DNA from: Reticulascus tulasneorum
Taxonomy: Eukaryota > Ascomycota > Sordariomycetes > Glomerellales > Reticulascaceae
Reading direction: 5' to 3'
NCBI GenBank assembly: GCA_001557505.1
Contig: LSAX01000003.1
Span: 2,108,001 to 2,172,000, forward strand
Length of the DNA stretch: 64,000 nucleotides
Of the stretch, positions 22,101 through 32,785 are shown piece after piece. The notes under the pieces were generated by a model. The model did no database searches. It had not been told where the DNA came from and saw nothing but the letters and a program-made list of their open reading frames with translations. Both the position numbers and the translations under genes were made by a program. Within the stretch, counting starts at the first letter, position 1. Every line of letters begins with the position of its first letter.

Positions 22101-23090
22101 CTAGCTTGAGATATCTTCAGTCGGCTCTTGACACTCCTGAGCCACGTGGAAACGTTCTGGTTCCTCGAAGCCTTCGGAAATGCGAGGTAATCTTGCGACG
22201 GAAACGTCTCCGAAATCAGGAAACGGGCTTAGGGTTCCAGGGTTTGACTTTTGTAAGAACAAGGATGTGATTGATGACGAGGTAGAGGTGGGAGGCTTGG
22301 ATGGAGGCCCAATGTCTCGGAGAGTGTTGTCGTCGGTAGATGAAGAACTGGAATCGCCAAAAGCTGAGCAGCCTGAGGAGGTAGAATTCTCCTGGACAGT
22401 ACCGCCTTCTGACCGATTATGAAGGGATCGTTGTGATACTTTCGGGGGCTCTGGTAGCGGTCGCCGAAGTGGCGGGCTCTTTTTCTCCTTCTCTTGAAGA
22501 CGTTTGAGGAATTCCAATCCTTGCTGGTCGTATTCGCCGAGGAGTATAGGGCGGCCGTCGGGGCGGCGAGGACCAACGAGATTCTCGGTACGATTCACTC
22601 CCTGAAGTCTGGGGATATATCGGCCGCCAGATGCTTGCCCAGATTGTCTTGCTCCGACTTCTATAGATGAAGATCTCGCTCCTACTCCAAGGGTTGACAC
22701 AGGTCCTGGGTTCGGGTGAGCAACGCTGCCACTACGGCGGCGGGTTGGCGGTGGAAGGGCAAATGAGACTTCGGCACTTCGGCTCCGGGATCTTCCGGGT
22801 GCTGTCGGTGGTCGACGACGTGGGACGTTGGTATACGGGTTAGAATAGACCTGGTTTACGCGGTCGAGAGCGGCTTGGATTTCTTCTGGAGAAGGCGGGA
22901 TGTAAGTCGGCCTGTGTTCTGCAGATCTGGTGAGCTTTTTTTTGTTCAATCACCTCTGCTTCACGCGCCTACCTTGAGTGATGTCCAGGTCGTCGTCTTC
23001 TTCTTCGGGGACCTGCTCGATCAACAGCTCAGGGGGAGGTTCACAGTCACCGTAATCGTATCCATCATCTTCAGTTGAGTTGGCCATCAT
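22101..23090 (-). CDS. Unrecognised Ser/Pro-rich, probably disordered protein
   Basis: I do not recognise this 311-aa protein. Two exons: 23090-22973 and 22918-22101. The junction fits the downstream frame only if the acceptor is the CTGCAG at 22919. The N-terminus is acidic (EDDGYDYGDCEPPPELL, then EEEDDD). A conserved-looking block follows (RPTYIPPSPEEIQAALDRV), then Arg/Ser-rich sequence, a DGRPILLGEYDQQGLEFL patch and a Lys/Glu-rich helix, and Ser-rich sequence to the end. It is divergent from UPF3 and tandem with SIT4. Its TAG stop is followed in frame by a further long protein-like stretch, so the annotated end may not be the ancestral or true C-terminus. Confidence 0.7.
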
Positions 23091-23631
23091 GGATCACTGG
23101 AGCCGGTGGAATCTCGGATATTTATCGGGTAAACTAAATAACCGAGATGTGGCGTTGTTTGTGGCTGTGATGTGAGGGAGGAAAAAGGAAAATCCGACTA
23201 AAGTTCCCGCCTAGTCACATGACCCATGCTTATCGATAAGCAGAATCACTAATGCAGATAAGGATTAGGGCGGCGCATCCCTTTGGTCATCAGTGCTCCG
23301 AGAACTTGAAGATTCACTCAAATGATTCCAAGAAACTAAGTATTCCGGATCTTCTAAACCGAGTCATATTTCATTGCTTGCTAGTTTTTAACACATTCAC
23401 TCCGTCAGCCTTTTGGTTGTGCATCCGCACAGCATTAAGCGTAGTGAACGACTTCCTTTCTCTTCAATGTCTCCCGCATTCCCCGCATTCGACCTTCGTT
23501 GTGACATACAACGACCAGACGAAGCTTCCCGTTACTCATAAGCACATCGCTGAGAGACATTCGATAACGGCAATTCACCAGCCGCTGAGAGAGAAAGGAG
23601 ATAGAGAACAACGAGACTCTATCTTCTACGG
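23091..23631. promoter_or_regulatory. Divergent promoter, Ser/Pro-rich gene / UPF3
   Basis: A 541-bp head-to-head region. It contains a palindrome around 23229 (CTTATCGATAAG). No gene is visible inside. Confidence 0.55.
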
Positions 23632-25614
23632 ATGGCGACGACTAGCCCTCAAGTCATGGCCCGAAAGGCTAATGGAGTCCTTCCGATATCTGGGAGCCAG
23701 GTATCCGGCGATGCGCCGAGAACGAATAAGAGCAGAGCGCAGTCCGATGGCGATAAGGTCATAATTCGCAGACTGCCCCCCGGCTTGACCGAGGAAGAGT
23801 TGTGGGGGATCCTGGGCGAGGAGTGGAAGGCAGGGAATGGATTGGTGGATTGGGCTAGTTTTGAGCCAGGAAAGATATCTCAAGAGTTGGTCTTTCCAAT
23901 GCGGTGCTCATTGTATGTATTGCTTCACAGCTAACCTTGCCTAACCAGTCCCGCAAAGACGTCCCGGCCCGGTAGAGTATACCTCCACGTCATGAAGCGA
24001 GACAGCCTGAACGCCCTGGCCGAAACAGTTCAGACGAAGACTTGGGAAGACGCGAAGAGCAGCTACAACAGCCCATCGTTGGTCGGACCACCCGTATTGG
24101 AAATAGCGATCTACAAGAAGGTACCTGGCGGGAAGAAGCGATCCGATGCTCGGCAGGGCACGATCGACCAGGATCCTGAGTTCATGGCGTTCCTCCATTC
24201 TCTGACCAACCCGGAACATTCGAAGGACGGAGAGACTGGAGAAGAGAAAACTGCGGCGGACGAGGCGACCAAAGCGGAGTCCAAGGTCACGACCACGCCG
24301 TTGATTGAGTATTTAAAGGAGAAGAAGGCAAACAAGGCGAAGGAAGCGGCCAATGCAAAGAGCGCTAAGCACGCTCGGCAAGAATCCCAGGGCGGGAAGG
24401 CGAAAGGATCCGGTCCGGAAGAATCGAAGAAGAAGTCCAAGGAAGGCAAGGCTGAGAAAGGTTCAGACAAACCGAAGGAAACGGTTAAGATCCTCACCAA
24501 GAAAGCTGCCGCCGATGCCGCCAAAGCCGCCGAGGCTGTTGCCAACCAGATTGCTTCAGGCTCCCAAGATGTTCCCAAGAGTCGTCGAGCCGGGATCGCG
24601 GCCGCGGCTCGGTTGCTTCAGAGGGATCTTGGCTTGAGTCCCGGGAGCGCACACAGAAAAGCTCGGCTGGATGCTGCAAAGGCGGACGCTGAAGCCAAGA
24701 CTGGGAGTAAAGAGTCTGCGGCATCGGCCAAAGAGACTAAAGATTCGCCTTCACCTGCGATCTCGAATGCGTCTGCTGCATCTAACACGTCGTCAGCTAC
24801 AGCTGCTTCGACGACTTCGGCAGCCCCTGAGAGACCTTCCACCCCCACGGCGCCCAAGTCTGGCCGGACCCGTCGAGGAGCCGGCGGAAAGAATGCTGCT
24901 ACGATTGAGCCCAAGGGCAGACCTACGGAGAATGCAGGTAGCACGTCGGGAACCTCTGGGCCGGCTGCTACCCCAGTGGTATTACTCAAGAAGAAGAGTG
25001 ACAACACTGCCGCTCAGGCAGCATCATCATCCAACACAAGCCAGGCTGCGAGCGCTTCAGCAGCGAAGGCAGCACCGCCTACGGGGCCGAAATCTGGTAC
25101 CAAGGCTGCGGTAGCCGCGTCCTCCAGCCAGAAGAAACCCGCCCCGGCAATAACGCCTGGCGCGCTCCGCGGCTTCGTCAAGCACGCGAACCCATCGCAG
25201 GGCGTAACCGAGGCCCTCCTCAAACAGGCGCTCGAGGTTTTCGGCACCATCACCTTCGTGGAGATCGACAAGCGCAAGGGCTTCGCGTACGTCGACTTTG
25301 CCGACCACGAGAGTCTCGTCAAAGCCGCCGGCGCCAGCCCGATCCCCGTCGCGCAGGGCACCGTGCAAGTGCTCGAGCGCAAGGACAAGAAACCCGCCCT
25401 GACCCCGGCTGCGGCGCCCGTCGCTAGCGCAGCTGCGTCGTCTGCTGCTACGAGTTCGACTACGACCCCGGCCGAGAAGGCCGAGTCTCACAAACGCACA
25501 AGACGGGGACGTGGTGGAAAGGCAGCAGCCAATGCCGCCGCCGCAGCGGGGGGTAGCGGTGCCGCACAACCCACCCCTACTGCATCCGTGGGGGCCGCTG
25601 CAGGCACTGGCTGA
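23632..25614 (+). CDS. UPF3: Nonsense-mediated decay factor Upf3 (Smg4/UPF3 domain plus C-terminal RRM)
   Basis: Upf3 bridges Upf2 and the exon-junction or terminating ribosome in nonsense-mediated decay. Two exons, 23632-23885 and 23949-25614, encode 639 aa. The Smg4/UPF3 domain spans about residues 40-190: KVIIRRLPPGLTEEELWGIL, WASFEPGK and SRPGRVYLHVMKRD, then DPEFMAFLHSL. The middle is long, Lys/Glu-rich then Ala/Ser/Thr-rich and probably disordered. A second RNA-recognition-like fold is coded at about 25150-25390 (LKQALEVFGTITFVEIDKRK, then GFAYVDF, an RNP1-like element). The C-terminus is Ala/Gly-rich with a basic RTRRGRGG stretch. The intron uses a GTTGGT donor, chosen because it restores the family sequence DPAKTSRPGR. 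Confidence 0.88.
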
Positions 25615-25981
25615 GGGCATTTTCGCCACAGCCTTTCCAATCACCCCCAAACCACCACTGGCATGCATATCCCGGATGTCAGGTGAATCGTGCCTTGACT
25701 GCCGACCTGGCCACGGCTATGCTTGAAGCCTCGCAGGAACCAAGGGTCAAATATCAACCCAGAGTTCAAATGCGCTACAATCAGGGAAGAGTCACATTTG
25801 CAACGGGTTAGAGTCACGACGAGCGGAAGACGAAAGGGACAGCCTTAGAAATTGAAGAAGTGGTTGATTCCGCCCAGATACCTTAAGTAGAAGTAGGTAA
25901 AAACCAGTCTAAAAGAGACACTTCGCGCCACCAGATGCTATCCGCCCCCGCCCCACAGTACAGTAGTTGAAACAAAAAAGT
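25615..25981. other. Convergent 3' region UPF3 / flavin-binding protein
   Basis: Spacer of 367 bp between two gene ends. Nothing coding is seen. Confidence 0.5.
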
Positions 25982-26770
25982 TCACAACGGAGCAGAGAGC
26001 CCGGTTCCCATAACCAGGGCTCCGTATAATAAAACAGCCAGAAGAAAGCCAATAGCAAGTCCATCCCTCTCCTGTAACGCCTTCCGTGCCCGTGCCCTGG
26101 CATCCGTATACCACAGGCGTTCCCCCGTATCCCGACGCGCGACCCGTAGGCCGGGCAGGCCATCTATGCTAAGTGTGTTCTGCTGCTGCTGGTACGCCGC
26201 GATCTTGTTCTCGTCGGCGCGCTTCTTCCAGTGGTCAGCCAGGGTGGGCCGATCTTCAAATACAGAAGTCTCGTCCAGCTTCGCACCCAGCGCAGAGGCG
26301 GCTTCCTCCTCGACAGGCGCATACAGCGCCTTCTTCACCCGCGGTACGCCAAACCCGCAACTCGTCTGCACTTCAAAGACATCGCAGACAATGATAGCCC
26401 GAGCGCCGTCCAATCCAACGTTGCTCTGCTGCACAATCCGCGCAACCCAGTCGTCGAACTCGGGGGTGTCCCACTCGACGACGCGGGCGCGGCAGAAAAA
26501 CCGCAGGATGCGCGGCGTGCTGCCGAAGGAAATGAACATGATCGTCAGCCGACCGTTCTCGTAGGCGTGCGCGATGGTCTCGCAGCCCGAGCCGGTGCGA
26601 TCGATGTATACACATTGGTTCGGATTGATGACAGCAAAATGCGAGGCGGGTAGGCCCTTTGGCGACACATTGACGTGCGGAGCGTGCGTTGGCGCGGAGG
26701 CCGTGAAGAATACAGGTTGTTTCTGGGCCCAGGCAGCGAGCTCTGGGCTTATGGAGGGGAAGAGCTTCAT
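25982..26770 (-). CDS. Pyridoxamine 5'-phosphate oxidase-like FMN-binding protein
   Basis: Single exon, 262 aa. The N-terminal two thirds are a split-barrel flavin-binding fold of the PNPOx-like type common in fungi: MKLFPSISPELAAWAQKQPV, FFTASAP, VNVSPKG, and the FMN-loop sequence YIDRTGSGCETIAHAYENGR, then RLTIMFISFGSTPRILR. The C-terminus ends in one hydrophobic segment (GFLLAVLLYGALVMGTGL), probably a tail anchor. The frame is open further upstream to about 27103, but I place the start at the MKLFPSI methionine because family members begin there. Substrate and partner are unknown. Confidence 0.82.
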   Translation of the reverse strand: MKLFPSISPELAAWAQKQPVFFTASAPTHAPHVNVSPKGLPASHFAVINPNQCVYIDRTGSGCETIAHAYENGRLTIMFISFGSTPRILRFFCRARVVEWDTPEFDDWVARIVQQSNVGLDGARAIIVCDVFEVQTSCGFGVPRVKKALYAPVEEEAASALGAKLDETSVFEDRPTLADHWKKRADENKIAAYQQQQNTLSIDGLPGLRVARRDTGERLWYTDARARARKALQERDGLAIGFLLAVLLYGALVMGTGLSAPL

Positions 26771-27301
26771 TTCGGTGGTGAGATGTCGTGGAGCAGTGTT
26801 GGCGGGGTATTGACGGGCAAAAAGCCAATTGAGATAATACGTAAAAAACAGGTGATAGAACAATATGATAGGTAACGTAATATGATATAGTCGCACACAG
26901 GGAGGGGGTATCGATGGTAAGACAAGTCTGAATGGGTTAACTGAAAGAGAACGTGGGATGATATAGATATGAGTCAGTGGCCCAGGCGAGGTCGGCGGCA
27001 AAGCTAATGCCGGCTTCGGCTTTTGAGTCGGGCGGGGGCCATGGCTGAGAAAACTTGCCCGACTTTTTTCTCCGGACGGCATGTGAGGATTCAAGAGCTG
27101 CACCGCTCACTGATCCATGTAAGCCGGCCCACAATGCCGGGAGAAGAATCGAGTCCGAAAAATACGAGGTGCATAACCGGGTGTGCGTAATGATAGATCA
27201 GGGAGCTATCCACAGGTGCGGAACCCAGACAATCACTATGGGTTTCCTGATTCGGTCCGACATTCCGTTGTCGATAATCTCTTTATTGCAATGGAATCAA
27301 A
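26771..27301. other. Intergenic region, flavin protein promoter
   Basis: 531 bp between two tandem minus-strand genes. It holds the promoter of the flavin protein and the 3' UTR of the coiled-coil gene. No further feature is seen. Confidence 0.45.
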
Positions 27302-28252
27302 TCATCTCCGAGTTCTTCGGGCTTCCGGCAGCGGGTGGGCGTGGTAGTTGCCATCCTCGAAGTCCTCCTCGTCATAAAAGACGTTACCGTATTGCTCTTG
27401 GCCATGAACGTATGAAGACCGCGGAACATTGGAGTACTGCGGCTGGTCCATGGTAGAGAAAACAGGAGCCTTGGCCTGGGAGGCAGCATAGTTTGAGAAG
27501 GATCGGGTGACTCGTGCTGGTGGTTGCTGTGCTTGGACGACAGACGGTGGGCGGCCGCCAGGGCCGAATGGCTCCACGTAGCTCTCTCGACGCCGGCGGC
27601 TGGACTCGGTCGACGACACACTTTTATCGTCTTTTATTTCAAAGCGTTGAGAAAGACGGGCCTTCTCCTTGTCATCCTTGTGTTTCTTGCTCTCCCGTCG
27701 GTGGAGCTTTGGCGCTGGAGGCGTTGGAGCTGGACCTGGTACTGAGGTCGGTGCTGAGGATTGCATTTGCGGTTCGCCGCCTAGAGCTCCAGTCATTCTC
27801 GGCGGGGGCACCTCCCGGGGCGGGCTGCGCCGAAGCCTGAGGACCTCTTGTTTAAGACTCTCAACTTCGCCCTGGAGGTTCTTCTTTTCTCGGAAGATCT
27901 GCGACTTGTCTTCTTCAAGAACCTCGTTGCGTTCCAGAACAGCGCGCCATTGGCCCTCTAGCTCTCGGAGCTTCTTGTGAGCCCTCGCGATCTCGGTGTC
28001 TGCTTGTTTGAATTTGGCTTTCAGTTGCTCGTTCTCGACAAGGGCGTTGCCCAGTGCCTCGCGTAGAGCAGGGACACTGAAGCTCTGCTCGTCGAAATCT
28101 TGGGCTGTGAAGGTCCGATCAGGGTTTGCTGCAAGACTGTCTTGATCACTCAACGAACCGACTCCCGAGTCACTAGCCTTGTGATGATGACCCTTCGAGC
28201 CAAACCCGTGGCTCTTCTTAGAGGGGACTCGTTCTCTCTTGTCAGAAGGCAT
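27302..28252 (-). CDS. Coiled-coil protein with basic, disordered C-terminus
   Basis: Single exon, 316 aa, not recognised as a named gene. The N-terminus is Lys/His/Ser-rich. Residues of about 60-145 form a strong heptad pattern (ALVENEQLKAKFKQADTEIA, then LEEDKSQIFREKKNL and LKQEVLRLRR). The rest is Pro/Gln/Ser-rich with a charged block (HRRESKKHKDDKEKARLSQR) and Tyr-rich sequence near the end. The start is the first Met of the frame with good composition. The coil core resembles that of the gene at 32126-32785 (shared ENxxLKxxF...AD.E pattern), suggesting distant paralogues. Confidence 0.75.
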   Translation of the reverse strand: MPSDKRERVPSKKSHGFGSKGHHHKASDSGVGSLSDQDSLAANPDRTFTAQDFDEQSFSVPALREALGNALVENEQLKAKFKQADTEIARAHKKLRELEGQWRAVLERNEVLEEDKSQIFREKKNLQGEVESLKQEVLRLRRSPPREVPPPRMTGALGGEPQMQSSAPTSVPGPAPTPPAPKLHRRESKKHKDDKEKARLSQRFEIKDDKSVSSTESSRRRRESYVEPFGPGGRPPSVVQAQQPPARVTRSFSNYAASQAKAPVFSTMDQPQYSNVPRSSYVHGQEQYGNVFYDEEDFEDGNYHAHPLPEARRTRR

Positions 28253-31200
28253 GGTTGTTGGGTCTTTGCACCGTAACAGGGCGTGCGGCGTCCTGATTTG
28301 ACGAACCGGGGGGAGGGTGGAAGGCAGATGCACTTGTGCCCAGTTACTACTATAGCTGGGTTGAAAGTGAGGCGTAAAGAGCGAATGGGGTGCCTAGGTC
28401 GGGCGAGGCTAGGGAGATGGATGTGACTGTGTTGGTAGGCTTCAGAGACAGAAAAGGGAATGTGTAGTAGTCTTGTAGCCTGGTCTGGGGAAAATAAGAG
28501 TATATAAGTCGCACCAGTGCCCCCGGGTCAGGGATGTTTTCTTGTTTATCGGCTTTTGTATTGCACAAACTTTGATGAATAAAGCACAAGAAGGGTGGAA
28601 GATAGAAGAAAGCAGAAGATGTGATCGCCTTACACTTGTATTTATTCGAACACAGCCAGGCCACCCTCACGAGACAAGACAGCAGATTTCTCGGCCAGAG
28701 GGGGAAAATGGTGTGGATTGCTGCCTCCTGGCTTATAAGAGGAGAAGGGAGGGAGGGAGGAGAGAGAAGAAGGCAACGACGCACAGTACTTTCATGGCCC
28801 TACCACATGCGGTCGGTCGACAGAGATAAATCAACCAGAGGTATCGATACAGCCATACATGTTGCGTCTTGGCGCAGTCGAGTCATAGGCGTCCAGGCAG
28901 GAGAGCAGTGCCGGCGACAGACGGAATCGCGGCTCTTTGCAAAAGACGAGCAAGACAGGGTTCCCAAGTACGGGTACAAGCCCGCAGATGCCAGACCGGG
29001 AAGAAGGAAGTGTAAAAAGGTACAAGGAGCGTGGTCCCGCTCTCCCCCAGGCTTCGGAGGCCCTCCTTCGACTCTCGTCGCTCAGTTTCGCCGGTATCGT
29101 GGCACTTCATTGGCTTAGACGGGGCTGTGCAAGGAATTTGGACGAGGGCACCACACCAAGGCAGTGACATTTGGATCCTCGCCTTCTTTCACCGAAAAGC
29201 TGTCCGGTTAGACTGGCTGCCTCGTTTGCCAGCCGACAATGGTTCGCCAACTGATGTGTCTGCCAAACGGTGGTCCGCCAGCTGGGAGAAGGGGAATGGG
29301 GGGGGGGATGGTCTATGGTCGACGACGTGTTTCTGCAGGTCACCACGCAGGCCTGGGCAGCCGGCCCCCAACACTTCCCCATCGAGACGCTGGCTGATGA
29401 CCAATGGGTGCAGCCAGCAGCGATTGGAGATCGTCTCGCAGCCTGCTCGACATTCCCAGGATCCAATTGAGGTGCGCGAGAAAGCCCATTGAGCACGCGT
29501 CGTGAGTCATTCTTCGTTGGCCATGACGCTCCAGAATGTCGTCTCTGTTTATGCACTCGATGCAAGTGGATGAGCGCGTGATGCGTACATACCCGTTTCC
29601 ATGGTGATCGAGGGACTGGCTGCCTGGGATTGATCAATTGAATAGCAGTTCATCACGTCATGTCCCGGCCCAGGCAATGGGGCAGGTGGTTGGTGATGTG
29701 AGGGTCCGCGACTTGTCGGGTCACAGGGCTGAGTTTTTGGTGGTTGGGGCACCCGTTTGGATGAGGAAAGTGGCCCCGGATTGAAGCGATGGGGCATTTG
29801 CAAACGGTATTAATTACTAAGTGAGCAGGCGTCCAGACTGGAAGCTAGGTAGCGAGACGGTCCTATTACTAGATCTGTACGGACTATTGTGTAGGTAATC
29901 TGTACACTTGGGTTATTTGTTTGAGCTCCAGGCATTTTTGCTTTGCGGAGGCGATGCCGGGTCTCCCATCCTCCCTCCTGTTCGGGAGGAGGCAATGGCA
30001 CTCCAGGTTGCAGCCGCAGGGTTTCTCTTCAGCCGTGCCTTAGCAGTTGATACTTTCAAGCATCTTCAAACACGGAAAATCAAGCGGAGAAAATAGAAGA
30101 GGATCGAATTGATCACGATCCCGCCCATTAACGTATGGGAAGACTAAGGTACCTACCTGCCGTGCCTCGGGAGGCAGCCGCGACCCCACCACCGCCAATT
30201 CTTTCGACTCCCAGCGCTATGGCCACCAGCTTTTACCCGCGCTCCAGCTGAGGAACTCAAACTTCGGCCGGGCTTAAATCTCAGGGCAAACTACTCAGGG
30301 CTGATGCCTGGGGTCTATTAACCGGCCCAGGCCCCTCAGCGACTCGACTTGCTCGAGTGGCTCGCTAAACAGTAGTAAACTGCCAGGCTGTGCAAACCTA
30401 TGATGCCCTGCAACGCATCCCCTACAGTACGGGCTGCCTTTATGTGTAACCGGCTAACACCCCCAATTCAAGCTGGAGTGTGCAACTTCGTCCAAGATGC
30501 CGCACCGCGAACACATGCTCATACAAGCCTAGCTCGTATTGCGAACTGCAGTACGGACTACATCAGGTCGTGCAACCTTAACCCCCATCTTGACAGCTGC
30601 CAAGGTGCGCCTCGTTTTTTTCCCTTGAAATTCCAAATGGCTTTTCGTCGCCATTCCTATTCCGCTACTCATGCCGCGACGAATTGCGCCATGAATTGTT
30701 CCCCCCCCCCTCACCCCCCGCGCTCATCGCCTTGGTCACGAACCTATCATTCGAACATGCAGCTGCGGCTATCGACCCTAGTTTTGCCACTCGGCACCTC
30801 GGCAAACCCTGGAGCGATTCTCGCAAGGCTGAATTGGGGTTTGGTTGGCCTGTTTCGATGACAAAAAGTCGATGAACTAATTAGAGCCAGAAAACCCTGG
30901 TTCGAACTTCCCTCAAAGCAAGCAGAATACCCGGTACCATACTCCCAAAACGGCTTGGCACTGCGGAATACCGGCGCCACCTAGATCAAGTGCTTATGAG
31001 ATATCTTAGTCTCAAGATCCATTTTCATATCCCTGTTCAGAGATGTTGAGCCCATCCCGTGGCGCGATCCATTGTAGCTCCTCCTCTCCGTCTCCTCACT
31101 CTGAGTTTGGTGGCAACAAAGTTTATCAGGAAATTCCTATGTACTATACTTCTTGAACGTCCTGGCCACCTCCAATTCGGGAATACCAGTGAGCTAGCTG

Positions 31201-32125
31201 AGAATCCCCCCCTGCCATTCTCACGACATCGGGGCAGGTTTTGCTAGCAACTCTCTGTCAGGCATCTGCAATCCTTTTGACGTGGCCAAACTCGCAGTTC
31301 CCTGACAAAGCATATACGGGCCGTGCGTTGAAGGATTGCAGCTCGCCAGCCTTGTGGGAGGAGGTGAGACAGCTCCCGCACCTGGATTACGACCCATTTC
31401 CCACCTTACCCGGAACCATCTTACTCTGGGTGCCAGGTACGGGCTTGGGTTTTAGGGCTGCTATCACGGGAGCCATGTTTCTCCAAGTACTTCAGCTGAC
31501 TGGCATAACCATGCATCGGAAAATTGTTTTGGTTGGTCGAAATGACCACATCACGCGGGGTGATGTCTTTCACCGAACAGAGGTTCCGAACGGGTTCCTA
31601 TGAAACCAGCCCTCCCGCCGATACGGAGAATCTACCGAGCCACTCTGCGCCGTGAGTTCGGTGAGAGTGCTTACGCAACCCCTCCAGCTAATTATATCCC
31701 CGTCCTTATAAGCCAAAAACGCGCGGCATACGGTTACACCAACGACAAGGTTACAAAACAAAGCATGTAATGATTGATGGGCCAATCCGGATTTGCTAAG
31801 GCCACCCGGCAAAATATCAAAAACAACCCCCTAGCCAAGTGAAGTACGTCCTTCTATCGATAGCCTTCCTAACCAATGAGATCTAATATCCATTCCCCCA
31901 ACGAATGCCTGACGAAAACATGTTAGTACTGACCTAGATTTGAATTCCTCCAACAAGCGAGACCACTTACTTTATTGCACTTCGTAAATCAGTAAATCAA
32001 TATCCGATCCTCCCAAAGAAAAGCATCTGCGCAACCTTCGGGAAGAGTCTTGCTGGTGACGCCACCTACACGGCGTCTTTCTATACTAAAACGTAATCCA
32101 TCTTGTCATCTTGTTCGTAGCCGAC
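28253..32125. other. Gene-poor region, about 3.9 kb
   Basis: No gene is supportable. The right half is relatively AT-richer, and short homopolymers occur (G run near 29300, C runs near 30700). Frames of 140-176 codons at 28350-28784, 28621-29118, 29107-29637 and 31241-31603 show neither domains nor coding-like composition. The first 500 bp after 28253 are probably leader and promoter of the coiled-coil gene. Confidence 0.45.
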
Positions 32126-32785
32126 CTAGCAAAGGCCATGGCGCCGCAGGATGCGCTCGTAGGATCGGATGCGGTCGCTTTGCTCGGCGATAATAGCATC
32201 ACGATCAGCAATATCGCGCCTCAAACGAATGTTCTGGCTATCGACAGCCTCGAACTTCCTCTTCCAGATCTCCACGGCATGCAGGAGCTCCTCGATTCGG
32301 CGATGCAGCGAGTTCTGACCTTGTCGAATCAGCTCACGAATCCTGGCGTGTAGGCTTTCGTTTTCCTTCTCCGCTTTGTGAAGCTTGTGGCGCATCTTTT
32401 CGAGCTCGCGATGATGTTTCTCAGAATGATCGCCCACATTGTCGATGGAGCGCCGTAGTGAGGCATTGTCGTCGGCCAAGTTCTGGATTTGGGTCTGCAG
32501 CTGTGGGATCCAAACTTGAAGGCGCCGGACCTCGGCATCGGCCTCCCGGAAACTGAGTTTCAAAGCGATGTTCTCGTTGTTGAGAGTCTCGTTGGTGGCT
32601 CGCAGATTGCGCTCCCGCTCCAGCAAGTTCTTCCACTCATCCTTGTCGATATGAGCATACCCATGGTCGTGGTCATGGTCATGGTCATGGTGAGGATGGT
32701 GGTGCTCGTGGTGGGAGCGGGAGCGCCTGAAAACGAACCGCTGTCGACCTGAAGGCGTGGTCTCGACGTAGTAGCGCTTAGACAT
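32126..32785 (-). CDS. Coiled-coil protein with His-Asp repeat
   Basis: Single exon, 219 aa, unrecognised. The start MSKRYYVETTPSGRQRFVF is followed by a His-rich segment with an HDHDHDHDHG run, which could bind metal. From about residue 50 to the end it is almost all helical with heptads (LLERERNLRATNETLNNENI, LHKAEKENESLHARIRELI, LRRDIADRDAIIAEQSDRI). I choose the Met at 32785 because upstream sequence in the same frame looks like leader. It may be a distant paralogue of the 27302-28252 gene, 3.9 kb away on the same strand. Confidence 0.75.
   Translation of the reverse strand: MSKRYYVETTPSGRQRFVFRRSRSHHEHHHPHHDHDHDHDHGYAHIDKDEWKNLLERERNLRATNETLNNENIALKLSFREADAEVRRLQVWIPQLQTQIQNLADDNASLRRSIDNVGDHSEKHHRELEKMRHKLHKAEKENESLHARIRELIRQGQNSLHRRIEELLHAVEIWKRKFEAVDSQNIRLRRDIADRDAIIAEQSDRIRSYERILRRHGLC

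Noticed and set aside
26771..27103. In-frame N-terminal extension of the pyridoxamine-oxidase-like protein
   Set aside because: The family begins at the MKLFPSI methionine; the extension reads like leader sequence with Pro-rich and hydrophobic chance residues.
29107..29637. 176-codon minus-strand frame in the gene-poor region
   Set aside because: Trp/His/Pro-rich random composition and internal short repeats; no domain and overlapping competing frames.
30890..30920. GGTTCGAAC sequence resembling a tRNA B box
   Set aside because: No matching A box at the right distance and no cloverleaf could be drawn.
31241..31603. 120-codon + strand frame
   Set aside because: Unsupported by motif or context; the surrounding DNA shows no coding signal.
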